The translations under genes were made by a program, and so were the position numbers. This document shows, piece by piece, positions 7,558-16,247 of a stretch of DNA of 64,000 bases. Numbering within the stretch: position 1 is the stretch's first letter; every line of letters starts with the position of its first letter. The stretch is from the NCBI GenBank assembly GCA_036504055.1, contig DASXVU010000003.1, positions 1-64,000 on the forward strand, in the 5' to 3' direction. The stretch comes from Methanomassiliicoccales archaeon. GTDB lineage: Archaea > Thermoplasmatota > Thermoplasmata > Methanomassiliicoccales > UBA472. The notes below the pieces were generated by a model that had not been told where the DNA came from, did not search any database, and was given only the letters and a program-made list of their open reading frames with translations.

Positions 7558-8388
7558 ATGACACCGGTAGATGTCAATATGGCCGAGACGGAAAAAGGAG
7601 AAAGAACGAGGAACCGGATCTACTCGACCAGCGGGATATTTGACTACTTCCACCGGTTCTTTATGGTCTCCAGCCTGCCATCAAGATCGATCATAGCGGC
7701 CTTCTTCCTGGTATTTTTGATAGTCCCGATCATGGGCGGGCCCAGCCGAGACTCGGCGGCACGGCTTGAGTCTGGTATTGTGTTCATCGGTCTCAATACC
7801 GTGTTCTACCTGACAGGGGCGGTGCTGTTCAGGTTCAACCGGGGCCTTGACGATCATCAGCTGAAACGTTCGGGCAAGGTCGTCCTGGCGATGATAATCG
7901 CCTCGATACTGGTCTATTCAGCATCGGCTTTATTGACCCTCGGCCTGGGCAGCGAGGTGATGCCGGTGCTGAGGATTGGTTCCTCTGCCGTGATCATCGT
8001 CCCCCTGGTGCTGGTGATCACACTTCTGGTGGAATCGGTGATCCGTCGCGGGATCGTCCAGAGCGATTCGAGGGTGCCGCTGCTGTTGGTGTTCCTGACC
8101 ATTCTTCTGATAATGTACACCTTCGCTACCATCTACTTCGTGAACGGACTTCTGCTTAGAACCGACGTGTTCACCGGATCGACCACCCTTTTACCGGTCA
8201 GTTTCGGGGATGCATTGTATTTCAGCGGGCTGATATTCACCACCCTGGGATCCTCTGACATCTTCCCAGTCGGCATAGGAAAGGCGGTCATGCTGTTCGA
8301 GTCTGTCAGTGGGTATCTGGTGCTCGGTTTCCTTACCGCGATCTTCATACAGGCGATCATATCCGCCAGGGAGAGTGGAAGGTCCTGA
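7558..8388 (+). CDS. Membrane protein with a degenerate potassium-channel pore
   Basis: This is a polytopic membrane protein of about 276 residues. Hydrophobic segments lie around residues 38-60, 75-95, 105-130, 140-160 and 180-200, followed by a re-entrant pore region and a last helix (about 240-270). The pore segment reads FTTLGSSDIFPVG; the GSSD codons are at 8248-8259. This is the layout of two-helix potassium channels (TVGYGDIYP), but the signature GYG is replaced by GSS. A short cytoplasmic C-terminus follows, with no RCK domain. The start is uncertain: GTG at 7546, ATG at 7558 or ATG at 7579 are all possible. The family is ion-channel-like; ion selectivity is unknown. Confidence 0.75.
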   Translation: MTPVDVNMAETEKGERTRNRIYSTSGIFDYFHRFFMVSSLPSRSIIAAFFLVFLIVPIMGGPSRDSAARLESGIVFIGLNTVFYLTGAVLFRFNRGLDDHQLKRSGKVVLAMIIASILVYSASALLTLGLGSEVMPVLRIGSSAVIIVPLVLVITLLVESVIRRGIVQSDSRVPLLLVFLTILLIMYTFATIYFVNGLLLRTDVFTGSTTLLPVSFGDALYFSGLIFTTLGSSDIFPVGIGKAVMLFESVSGYLVLGFLTAIFIQAIISARESGRS

Positions 8389-8451
8389 ACGATGTTGACA
8401 ACGATTCCATGACCAATTATCAGTGAACGAAATATCATTCGTACAACTAAA

Positions 8452-8467
8452 TTTAGGCTCTCCTAAA
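8452..8467. promoter_or_regulatory. DtxR-type operator of the iron-uptake operon
   Basis: TTTAGGCTCTCCTAAA is a perfect inverted repeat (TTTAGG-N4-CCTAAA) that resembles DtxR/IdeR/MntR boxes. It ends three bases before the TATA-like box at 8471 of the operon encoding a DtxR-type regulator, so bound repressor would block the initiation factors. Autoregulation by the downstream regulator is the simplest reading. Confidence 0.8.
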
Positions 8468-8469
8468 TC

Positions 8470-8477
8470 TTATATAG
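8470..8477 (+). promoter_or_regulatory. TATA-like box for dtxR-feoA/feoB
   Basis: TTATATAG starts about 30 bases upstream of the ATG at 8501, which would give a leaderless or nearly leaderless mRNA. This spacing is one reason to prefer the 8501 start over upstream in-frame starts. Confidence 0.7.
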
Positions 8478-8500
8478 TGCTAGAATTGTTTGGCAGTTCG

Positions 8501-9208
8501 ATGGTGAGCGAGAACATCGAAGAGTACCTGGAAAGCATATGGGAGCTTAACCAGTTGGGCAAGCCGGCCAAGACCACGGACATCGCCGCGGAGCTGAAGG
8601 TGTCGCCCGCCAGCGTCACCGAGATGGTCCAGAAGCTGGCCGAGGAAGGTTACGTAGTTTACGAGAAGTACAAAGGGGTCACGCTCACCGAGGAAGGAAA
8701 CCGCATCGGTTCCAAGATAAAACGCCGCCACCGGCTGCTGGAGAGATTCCTGGTCGACATCCTGGGGGTGGAGAACGAGAAGAGCCACGAGGAGGCCTGC
8801 CGTCTCGAGCACACCATCTCCGATGTCAGCGAGAAAAGCCTGTGCCAGATGATGAACAATCCTCAGACCTCGCCCAAGGGCAAGCCCATCCCCCGGTGCG
8901 AGAACAACTGCCTGGACTGCATCGGCGAACCCACAATTTCCATGTCCATGCTGAGGCCCGGCGAGGCCGGCCTCATCACCCACCTCAAGTGCAGCGAGTC
9001 CGCCAAGGTGAGGCGGATAATTTCCATGGGCTTCGTACCCGGTCGCAAGGTGTGCGTCGAGGAGGAATTGCCCATGGGCGGACCGTTCCTGGTCAGCGTG
9101 GAGGATAGCAGGATCGCCCTGGCCAGAGAGTATGCCGCCATGGTCTTCGTCCAGAAGGCAGGCACCTGCGGCAGAGACCGAAGCAAGGTGGACACCGGGG
9201 TCGCTTAA
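8501..9208 (+). CDS. DtxR-family metalloregulator fused to a FeoA (SH3-like) domain
   Basis: The 235-residue protein starts MVSENIEEYLESIWELNQLGKP. It has an N-terminal winged helix (residues 1-65, with TTDIAAELKVSPASVTEMVQKL as recognition region), a DtxR dimerisation/metal-binding domain (about 65-140) and a C-terminal FeoA/SH3-like domain (about 160-225). Between the last two lies a cysteine-rich linker (IPRCENNCLDCIGEP) that could bind metal. The likely role is metal-dependent repression of the operon through the palindrome upstream. feoB starts within its stop codon (TAATG). No separate feoA is present here, so the FeoA domain may also assist the transporter. Iron is the likely effector; manganese is less likely. 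Confidence 0.92.
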   Translation: MVSENIEEYLESIWELNQLGKPAKTTDIAAELKVSPASVTEMVQKLAEEGYVVYEKYKGVTLTEEGNRIGSKIKRRHRLLERFLVDILGVENEKSHEEACRLEHTISDVSEKSLCQMMNNPQTSPKGKPIPRCENNCLDCIGEPTISMSMLRPGEAGLITHLKCSESAKVRRIISMGFVPGRKVCVEEELPMGGPFLVSVEDSRIALAREYAAMVFVQKAGTCGRDRSKVDTGVA

Positions 9209-11115
9209 TGGAAGTAGCCCTGGTCGGGCACCCTAACGTCGGAAAATCCGTCCTTTTCAACCGGATGACCGGTGTGGGTGCTATTTCCTCCAACTACCCA
9301 GGTACGACCGTGGAGTACCTGGAAGGCACGGTCGTGCACAAAGGGGTCACGCTTCACGTCTATGACCTGCCCGGAACCTACGGGCTCACGGGAGCCACCG
9401 AGGACGAAGTGGTGGCGGTCAAGCTGCTGGCAGAGCACCGCCCTGATGTAGTGGTCGCGGTCGCCGACGCCACCCGGCTGGAGCCGAGCCTGGTCATGAT
9501 CTACCAGCTCATCGAGCTGGGCTTCAATGTCATCGTAGCCCTCAACTTCATGGATGTGGCCCGCAGGCGCCATCACATCGACGTCGGTCTTCTGCAAGAA
9601 ATAATCAAGGTCCCCGTCGTACCGATGGTCGCCCTCACCGAAGAGGGCGTGGACGTTCTCGTCGAGTCGATCATCGAGAACAAGGCCAGGGTTTCGGATT
9701 TCTCCATAAGGTACGCCGAGGGCATCGAGGACATCATCCACCAGCTCACGCCTGACGCCTCTACCGTCGAATCTGTCTATCCAGCCCGGGGCGCCATCCT
9801 GAAGCTGCTGGAGGGCAATCAGTACTTCACCGATCATCTTCCTGCCACCGTGAAGAAGATGGCCATGGAGGAGCGGGCCGCCTTCAAGCTGAAGCACGAC
9901 GAGGACATCGACGTGCACATAAACCGTGACCGTTATGGCGAGGCCGGCCTGACCATCAGGAAGGTGCAGAGCCGGGTGGAACGCCATCTGACCAGGGCGG
10001 AACGGATATCCGAGATCACCCTGAAGCCGGCCACCGGCATCCCGATACTTTTTGCGGTCCTGATCGGCGTGTTCTTCACCGTCGTCATCGTCGGAGGAGC
10101 GCTGGAGGGGGTCCTCTCGACCGTCTACCTTCAGCTCACATCCGGGTTCTTCGATGGGCTGGCCAATGCCATCGGCGGTACCTTCGGGCTCTCGATCTCC
10201 AAAGGCATAGACCTCTCGATCCAGGCCATCATATCGATCGTCATACCGTACATCCTGGTGTTCTACCTGATATTGGCGTTGCTGGAGGATTCCGGCTACC
10301 TGCCGCGGGTGGTCATCCTGCTGGACGGCGTGATGCACAAGTTCGGTCTTCACGGCCGGGCGATAATCCCGATGATCGTCGGTACCGGATGCAACGTGCC
10401 GGCCATCCTGGCCACCAGGGTGATGGAATCGAAGAGGGAGCGGCTGATCCTGGCCACGATCACCATACTGGCGGTCCCCTGCTCGGCCCAGACGGTGGTC
10501 ATCCTTGGCACGATCGGCAAGTTCGGGGGCATCTGGTATGCAGCGCTCATCTACCTCATCCTGCTGGCGATCCTGCTGGTGCTGGGTCGGCTGCTTAACC
10601 ATTACATGAAGTTCGAGCCGTCCGGACTCATGTTCGAGATTCCGGACATGGCCATGCCCCAGGCCAGGAACGTGCTGTCCAAGACCTGGATGCGGGTAAG
10701 GGATTTCTTCGTGGTGGCGTTCCCGATACTGCTTGTGGGCAGCCTGGTGCTGGAATTCCTGATGAACTACGGTGTCCTCGGAGCGCTGGTGGATCCTCTT
10801 TCCCCGTTCACGGTGGGTTTCCTCGGGTTGCCGGCGATCATCATCGTGGCGCTCATCTTCGGGGTCATGCGCAAGGAGATGTCGCTGCAGTTACTGGTCA
10901 TCCTGTTCGGCACCGCGAACCTGGCATCGGTCATGAGCTCGGAGCAGCTCTTCGTGTTCGCACTCATAATGGCAACGTACGTGCCGTGCATGTCGGCGCT
11001 GGCGGTGATGGTGAAGGAGTTCGGGCTGAAGGACTCGTTGAAGGTGACGTCCGCCTCGCTGGTGATCGCCTTCTCCCTGGGTGGACTGGCCCATTTCCTG
11101 TTCACTCTGAGGTGA
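9208..11115 (+). CDS. feoB: Ferrous iron transporter FeoB
   Basis: FeoB imports Fe(II) through the cytoplasmic membrane. The 635-residue protein has an N-terminal GTPase domain: G1 GHPNVGKS (residues 7-14), G3 DLPGTYG and G4 NFMD, a variant of NKxD that is common in FeoB. A helical linker follows to about residue 265. The membrane part contains two gate-like repeats, with the conserved GCNVPAILATR near residue 395 and PCSAQ near 425. The length is at the short end for FeoB (usually 650-800), with no C-terminal FeoC-like extension. It overlaps the regulator gene by one base and is clearly in the same operon. Confidence 0.95.
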   Translation: MEVALVGHPNVGKSVLFNRMTGVGAISSNYPGTTVEYLEGTVVHKGVTLHVYDLPGTYGLTGATEDEVVAVKLLAEHRPDVVVAVADATRLEPSLVMIYQLIELGFNVIVALNFMDVARRRHHIDVGLLQEIIKVPVVPMVALTEEGVDVLVESIIENKARVSDFSIRYAEGIEDIIHQLTPDASTVESVYPARGAILKLLEGNQYFTDHLPATVKKMAMEERAAFKLKHDEDIDVHINRDRYGEAGLTIRKVQSRVERHLTRAERISEITLKPATGIPILFAVLIGVFFTVVIVGGALEGVLSTVYLQLTSGFFDGLANAIGGTFGLSISKGIDLSIQAIISIVIPYILVFYLILALLEDSGYLPRVVILLDGVMHKFGLHGRAIIPMIVGTGCNVPAILATRVMESKRERLILATITILAVPCSAQTVVILGTIGKFGGIWYAALIYLILLAILLVLGRLLNHYMKFEPSGLMFEIPDMAMPQARNVLSKTWMRVRDFFVVAFPILLVGSLVLEFLMNYGVLGALVDPLSPFTVGFLGLPAIIIVALIFGVMRKEMSLQLLVILFGTANLASVMSSEQLFVFALIMATYVPCMSALAVMVKEFGLKDSLKVTSASLVIAFSLGGLAHFLFTLR

Positions 11116-11184
11116 CGATCGACCGAAAGACATTCGATATGAACCGATGATCGAGAAATAATAGATGGGAACGAGTCACCGAAC

Positions 11185-11812
11185 GTGTTTGAGCTGGTAC
11201 TTCTTTTCGCCTCGGCATTCGTGGTCGGACTTATCTATTGCGGATTGCCAGGTGCCATCAGCACCGAGGCTCTGAGGCGCGGGGTTAAGGGAGGATTTCG
11301 CCCGGCCGCCTCACTGGAGATCGGTTCATGCGTCGGCGATTTCACCTGGGCCGCCATCGCCCTCGTCGGCCTCTCGTTCCTGGTGCAGGACAGTAATGTC
11401 AGGACCGTTCTGGGCCTCTTCGGTGGCTCTCTCCTATAATATCTGGCATCCAAGGCCTTCAAGGATGCCAAGGTTGTCGGGCTGCCGGGAACCGGTGGCG
11501 GCGTAGAAAGGCAACGGTCTGCTGGCCGGGGCGCTCATCTCGCTCGGCAACCATTCCCAGATAGCCTTCTGGCTGGGCATCGGCGGGTCGGCCATTGCCG
11601 CGATAGCGCCCAACCCTGACTCGGCATCGTTGGCAGTGTTCATGGCCGGATATATGGCCGGTTCGGTCGTTTGGAGCCTTGGATATTCTGGGCTTCTGGC
11701 CTACGGACGGAGGTTCCTGACCAAACGGCTGTTCCAGGCTATCTACGTGGTTTGCGGCATGGTGCTGGTGCTGTTCGCGGTCATGATCTTCTGGTCATCG
11801 ATCAACGGCTAG
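11185..11812 (+). pseudogene. Decayed LysE-type exporter
   Basis: The first part (GTG at 11185, about 26 bases after a GAAATAATAG TATA-like box) encodes a typical LysE N-terminus with GLIYCGLPGAISTEALRRG. The frame ends at a TAA at 11437-11439. The same frame then continues as YLASKAFKDAK, which still looks like LysE. Near 11500-11507 the coding signal moves to the next frame (KGNGLLAGALISLGNHSQIAFWLG, then the last two membrane segments to 11812). Two lesions, one stop and one frameshift, argue for real decay over a single sequencing error. The stop is TAA, so pyrrolysine read-through is not an explanation. An intact LysE-family gene lies at 48098-48724. Confidence 0.75.
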
Positions 11813-11817
11813 ACGTC

Positions 11818-13512
11818 TCAGGGATGGGTGTAGAAGGCCCTGACCTTCGGTGACACGGAATCGATGCGGACGAACCCGAAGCGCTCGAACTGGACCACCT
11901 TCTTCACCTCGAACTCCGGGATGGTCTCGGTGAAACCCTCCTTCGTGGACCCATCTGGCATGTAGACCGTCGCTGGTGTGGAATCGACAGGGACCCAATG
12001 GATGATCCTGACCTTTTCCTTCAGGATCGCCAGGTCATTGCCTATGTATCTGCCCACGCCCGATTCGGTCAGCTCAACGTTGCCCAGGTCCTTGAGCCTC
12101 AGTTTCCCCCGTTCCTGTGCGTTCACCAGGTCCTCGGCCACGACCCGCAACTCGATCGGGTCGCCGGCCAGCACATACTTCCTCACGCCCTTCTCTGGGT
12201 GGTCCGGATGAAGCGGGGCGTGCGACTCAAGCCTGTCCACACCGGTGATCTTGAGCGACGTGGGGTTCCAAACGAAGAAGTAACGGTCCGCCTCGTTCTG
12301 CACGATGTCCCGGTTGTAGGCGTAGAGGTTCTCCCAGGAGAACTCGATGTTGGCCTCCTTGATGCCGCAGTCCACCCAGAACTGGCGTATGGCGTTGGGT
12401 GAGATGCCCCTCTTCTCCATGGCCCGGACGGTCCCAAGGCGAACGTCATCCCAGCCGGAGTACTCCCCGGTCTTGATGCCCTTGCCGACCGTCGACGTCT
12501 TCAGGATAGCCTCCGGGATCGAGACCAGACCGTAGTGGTGGTACCAGGGCATCTTCCAGCCAAAGTACTTGAATATGTATTCCTGGCGCAGGGTGTTGTT
12601 CAGGTGGTCGATGCCCCGGATCACATGCGTCAGGCCCAGGAAATGATCATCGACCGCGACCGAGAAGTTCATGGCCGGATACACGCAGAACCGGGTCCCG
12701 ACACGTGGATGCGGTTGCTTAACGATGCGCAGTCCGACAAAATCCCTGATGGCCGGGTTGGGGTGTTTCAGGTCGGTCTTGACCACGACTATGGCCTTTT
12801 CCTCCTCGAAATGCCCGGCAAGCATCTTGTCGAACATCTCAAGCTGCGTCTCCTTGGGCAAATCGCGGTGGGGGCAGGCCCTGCTCTCCTCCTTCATCTT
12901 CCTCCAGTCATCGGCCGGACAGGTACAGACATAGGCGGCGTTCTTCTCGATGAGCTGCCTGGCGATGTCATAGTACAGGTCGAACCGGTCGGACTGGATC
13001 ACGGTCTTGTCGACCTTCACGCCCATCCACTCCAAGTCCTCCGGGATCATCCTATAGGCGTCCGGATCGATCTTCTCCGGATTGGTGTCCTCGATCCGGT
13101 TGATGAACACTCCATTGTAACGTCTGCAGTACTCGTCGTTCAAAATGGCGACCCTGGTGTGTCCCAGGTGCAGCGGCCCGGACGGGCCGGGAGCGAAACG
13201 CATCACGACGTTACCGTCGGTCGCCCCTGGAAGATCTGGCAGCACATGGATACGCTCCACCTTCTCCTTCTTGTTGAGCATGGACGCATCGATCGTCTCC
13301 AGCTCCTTGCGCTGGTCATCAACTGCCATGGCGTTGACCTTGCTGATGATATCAGCTATGAGGGGCAATATCTCCACGACCCTGGTCCGCATCGCGGGCT
13401 GCTCTGCCAGTACCTTACCCTGGACCGCCTTGGGGTTGGCGGAGCCGTTGTGCTGGACGGCGTTCTGAAGGGCGTACTTCCGGATCACGAGCTCAAGGTT
13501 CATGTCTGACAT
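11818..13512 (-). CDS. gltX: Glutamyl-tRNA synthetase, archaeal type
   Basis: The 564-residue class I synthetase attaches glutamate to tRNA-Glu, and in archaea commonly also to tRNA-Gln for later amidation. It has the archaeal/eukaryal architecture: an N-terminal helical region of about 100 residues, a catalytic core with the HIGH motif as PSGPLHLGHTR near residue 115, a KMSKS-like loop around LKTSTVGKGI, and a beta-barrel anticodon domain at the C-terminus instead of the bacterial helical cage. The frame stays open another 636 bases upstream on this strand, but homology begins at MSDMNLELVIRKYAL, so I take 13512 (or 13503) as the start; the upstream part is antisense to the gene at 13730. 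Confidence 0.95.
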   Translation of the reverse strand: MSDMNLELVIRKYALQNAVQHNGSANPKAVQGKVLAEQPAMRTRVVEILPLIADIISKVNAMAVDDQRKELETIDASMLNKKEKVERIHVLPDLPGATDGNVVMRFAPGPSGPLHLGHTRVAILNDEYCRRYNGVFINRIEDTNPEKIDPDAYRMIPEDLEWMGVKVDKTVIQSDRFDLYYDIARQLIEKNAAYVCTCPADDWRKMKEESRACPHRDLPKETQLEMFDKMLAGHFEEEKAIVVVKTDLKHPNPAIRDFVGLRIVKQPHPRVGTRFCVYPAMNFSVAVDDHFLGLTHVIRGIDHLNNTLRQEYIFKYFGWKMPWYHHYGLVSIPEAILKTSTVGKGIKTGEYSGWDDVRLGTVRAMEKRGISPNAIRQFWVDCGIKEANIEFSWENLYAYNRDIVQNEADRYFFVWNPTSLKITGVDRLESHAPLHPDHPEKGVRKYVLAGDPIELRVVAEDLVNAQERGKLRLKDLGNVELTESGVGRYIGNDLAILKEKVRIIHWVPVDSTPATVYMPDGSTKEGFTETIPEFEVKKVVQFERFGFVRIDSVSPKVRAFYTHP

Positions 13513-13729
13513 ACGAGCTGAGAATGAGGGATGGTCATATTCTACCTTTCGCTGGCACTGTACAAAATGGCTCCAAGGATGTGTTGCCATATCCAATGGA
13601 AAGATTCCCTTAAAACGGATTCGCAAATTTTGAATTCTTGAGTCTAGATTAAATAGCCATTTGGGTGCTATCTTTTGCTGTCCTAGATAGTTCATGGAAT
13701 AAGAACATGCGCATCGCCAAGGAATAGAA

Positions 13730-14188
13730 ATGCCATTGTGGTGGTTGTGGAAAATGACTGGAACTAACGATCCAGATGGTAGGATATATACGAACTCGCC
13801 TGAACCGCTATCCATCAAGATCTTGATCGTGACTGCATTGGTATTGGTGTTCTTCGGGATATTCGCAATTACCAAAGGTTCCCTGAACGGTCTATTCCTA
13901 TTGGGGATCGCTGGAACGATGATAGTGTTCGAGGTATGGCGAGAGTACGCACATAATCCGATAGAGGTCCGCTTAGGTCCAAGCGAGATGCATCTATTAT
14001 TCAGGTGGTCAAGTCCGATGCTGGTGAGATATGACGATATTGTTTGGCTGGCATTGCCCTTCAAAGGTCGGATCGGTGGTATCAAGATCAAAGGAAGGTT
14101 TTCTTTCGAGATGAATCTCGAAATCTGCCTGGAAATAAGGAATGGCATGAATGACGATTCAAGATTGGCGCGACCAGGTGGAATCTAG
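13730..14188 (+). CDS. Small membrane protein, unknown
   Basis: I do not recognise this 152-residue protein. It has two probable membrane segments (about residues 29-50 and 53-72). A soluble part of about 80 residues follows, rich in beta-forming residues (IEVRLGPSEMHLLFRW, VRYDDIVWLALP), which is the general look of a bacterial PH-like membrane-anchored domain. The start has AGGAAT upstream. It is divergent from gltX. The opposite strand is also open here, but the membrane topology and ribosome-binding site favour this strand. Confidence 0.55.
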   Translation: MPLWWLWKMTGTNDPDGRIYTNSPEPLSIKILIVTALVLVFFGIFAITKGSLNGLFLLGIAGTMIVFEVWREYAHNPIEVRLGPSEMHLLFRWSSPMLVRYDDIVWLALPFKGRIGGIKIKGRFSFEMNLEICLEIRNGMNDDSRLARPGGI

Positions 14189-14354
14189 TGATGAGATCTT
14201 TCCGATCTCGGACTTTTGAGCACTAAGATCGTTAACTCAGCGAGTCACGTGTTCTTGGTCCTCGCGGGTCGAGTGTCTTTGCATGTAAGTTTCATAAACT
14301 TGAAAACAATACATCAGCGGGATGCACAGAAAGGGGCCCGGCAATGTCTTGGCT

Positions 14355-14370
14355 TCCATTGTCCAATGGA
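14355..14370. promoter_or_regulatory. 16-base palindrome upstream of the CPA2 antiporter
   Basis: TCCATTGTCCAATGGA is a perfect inverted repeat with 7-base arms around TC, about 75 bases upstream of the antiporter ATG. A regulator binding site is plausible. Confidence 0.5.
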
Positions 14371-14422
14371 TTCGCGGTTCCGATAACCCAAAGAATCCAC
14401 TGAGCCGATGGTCAGACGGTGG

Positions 14423-14434
14423 GCCAGATCTGGC
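14423..14434. promoter_or_regulatory. 12-base palindrome just before the CPA2 antiporter start
   Basis: GCCAGATCTGGC is perfectly self-complementary and ends eight bases before the ATG at 14443. No clear ribosome-binding site lies in this interval. It may be an operator or an RNA hairpin at the translation start. Confidence 0.45.
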
Positions 14435-14442
14435 AATGATAC

Positions 14443-16215
14443 ATGGCTAACGTCGAGCTGTTAATTGAGATTGGAACGATATTGATGGTGGCATTCATAG
14501 GCGCTACCATCGCCACGAAGCTGAAGCAGAGCGTTATCCTAGGCTACATTATCGCAGGGGCACTGATCGGCCCCTACATTTACATCGAGATCGGTCCGAT
14601 CGTCTACAACGGTGTGGTGCACGAGACCGGTCTGATCGACCTATTCTCCCAGCTTGGCCTGATCCTGCTCATCTTCTTTGTCGGGCTGGAGTTCTCCATC
14701 GATAAGATCAAGCGGGTCAAGGGTCCAGCGGTCGTGCTCTCGCTGATCGATGTGGGGCTGAACCTCTTTACCGGTTTCCTCCTCGCCGCCTGGCTGGGAT
14801 GGGGATTGGTCGATTCGATATTCCTGGCAGCGGTCCTTTCGATGAGCTGTTCCGCCGTGGCCATGAAGACGCTGGTGGAGCTCGGAAGGCTGGAGAAGCC
14901 GGAGACCGAGTTCATGCTGGGCATGATAATTCTAGAAGAGTTCATCTCCATGCTGTTCCTGACCCTGGTAGGCGGCCTGCTGATCAAAGGGGATGCCACT
15001 TTCTCACCGACCAACATGATCGTCGGCATGGTGGCCTTCTTTGTGTTCTTCGCGGTCATGGCCGCGGTCGTGATCCCCTACGTCATCAAACGCCTGGACA
15101 AGATGAAGAGCGACGAGATGTTCGTCCTGTTCATGCTGGGCATCATTGCCTTGACCGCGGCCATAGCGGAATACTGTGGCGTTCCATCCCTTATAGGCGC
15201 CTTCTTTATCGGCATCACCTTTGCGGAGACCCGGATCACAAAGCGCCTGGAGAGAAAGATCGCTCCCCTCCGCGACGCGTTCGTTGCCATCTTCTTCGTG
15301 TCCTTTGGCATGTTCATCGACCCCTCGATGTTCGGCGCGGTCTGGTCGATCATCATCATAGCGGTGGTCATAATCCTATTGGACGAGATCGTCATCATGT
15401 CCATAGTGGCGTATCTGGTGGGCTTTCCCAGAAGGGAGGCGGTATCCATCGGCTCATCCTTCAGCGCCCGTGGGGGCGAATCGGTGATGTACGCCACCGT
15501 CGGAAGCAAGGCCGCCACCGCTACCAAGGGGGCGGAGCTCTATCCGATAGCTGGAGCGATAACCTTCGTCATGTCAGTTCTCTGTCCGTACTTCATCAAG
15601 AAGAGCTATGAGATCGCGGACCGCATGGCCATTAGGGTGCCCAGATACATAGCCTATGGCGGCTCCATTTTCTCCCGTACCATGGGAAAGATGATCCTAC
15701 CCGGAGGCCTGAGGCTCTTCAAGACGTCGAAGGGTTTGCCGATATCCCTCTCGCTCTACCTTATGTCCATCATATCGATCCTTTCCCTGACCGGAGAACT
15801 TCGTCTGGCCGCCTTCATGATCTCGCTCGGCGCATGCGCGGTGGCCTGGTTCGCACTTCGCTCAGAGATCGACAAGGTGGTAAGGAAGATCGACTACTCC
15901 AATCTCGGGACCATCTATGGGAATGCTGGCAAGATCTCTCATTACATCGCTTCGGTGATCAGCCTGTCGATGATCATGTGCGTGACCGACGCGTTCGTGA
16001 TGGTCGTCTACTGGCCTTCGGTCATCATCATTTCCGTGGCCTACGTGTCCTGGTTCATCTATCTCATGAAGATGGTCCACCATCACACCTGCGACGATTC
16101 GGTCAAAATGCCGGAGTTCCGTCGTGTCCCGGCTGAAGAAACCGCAGAGCCAGGCAATCCAGTGTACAAACACCGGGAGCGCTGGAAGGGATTCGAGGAC
16201 GATGAGCAGCATTGA
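14443..16215 (+). CDS. CPA2-family cation/proton antiporter (Kef/NapA type)
   Basis: The 590-residue integral membrane protein exchanges protons with Na+ or K+. About 12 membrane helices fill residues 1-390, with the conserved FFVGLEFSID after helix 3, the discontinuous-helix region SMSCSAVAMKTLVELG, and FSARGGESVMYATVGSKAA. Further hydrophobic segments (about 425-465 and 510-545) follow in place of the usual RCK/TrkA nucleotide-binding domain; this C-terminal membrane extension is unusual. The tail (residues 550-590) is hydrophilic and charged. Ion preference cannot be read directly. Confidence 0.9.
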   Translation: MANVELLIEIGTILMVAFIGATIATKLKQSVILGYIIAGALIGPYIYIEIGPIVYNGVVHETGLIDLFSQLGLILLIFFVGLEFSIDKIKRVKGPAVVLSLIDVGLNLFTGFLLAAWLGWGLVDSIFLAAVLSMSCSAVAMKTLVELGRLEKPETEFMLGMIILEEFISMLFLTLVGGLLIKGDATFSPTNMIVGMVAFFVFFAVMAAVVIPYVIKRLDKMKSDEMFVLFMLGIIALTAAIAEYCGVPSLIGAFFIGITFAETRITKRLERKIAPLRDAFVAIFFVSFGMFIDPSMFGAVWSIIIIAVVIILLDEIVIMSIVAYLVGFPRREAVSIGSSFSARGGESVMYATVGSKAATATKGAELYPIAGAITFVMSVLCPYFIKKSYEIADRMAIRVPRYIAYGGSIFSRTMGKMILPGGLRLFKTSKGLPISLSLYLMSIISILSLTGELRLAAFMISLGACAVAWFALRSEIDKVVRKIDYSNLGTIYGNAGKISHYIASVISLSMIMCVTDAFVMVVYWPSVIIISVAYVSWFIYLMKMVHHHTCDDSVKMPEFRRVPAEETAEPGNPVYKHRERWKGFEDDEQH

Positions 16216-16247
16216 CGGTGCTTGCCGTCCCGGAAGGGATCAGCTGA

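Noticed and set aside
9205-10602. 465-codon minus-strand open frame, rich in Asp, His and Arg.
   Set aside because: It is antisense to feoB and has the composition of a mirror frame.
11437-11506. Pyrrolysine read-through as an explanation for the interrupted LysE gene.
   Set aside because: The in-frame stop is TAA, not TAG, and a frameshift is also needed.
12535-13509. 324-codon plus-strand open frame.
   Set aside because: It lies fully antisense to gltX, whose protein sequence is unmistakable.
13513-14148. Open frame that extends gltX upstream by 212 codons.
   Set aside because: The added sequence has no synthetase similarity and is antisense to a better candidate gene on the plus strand.
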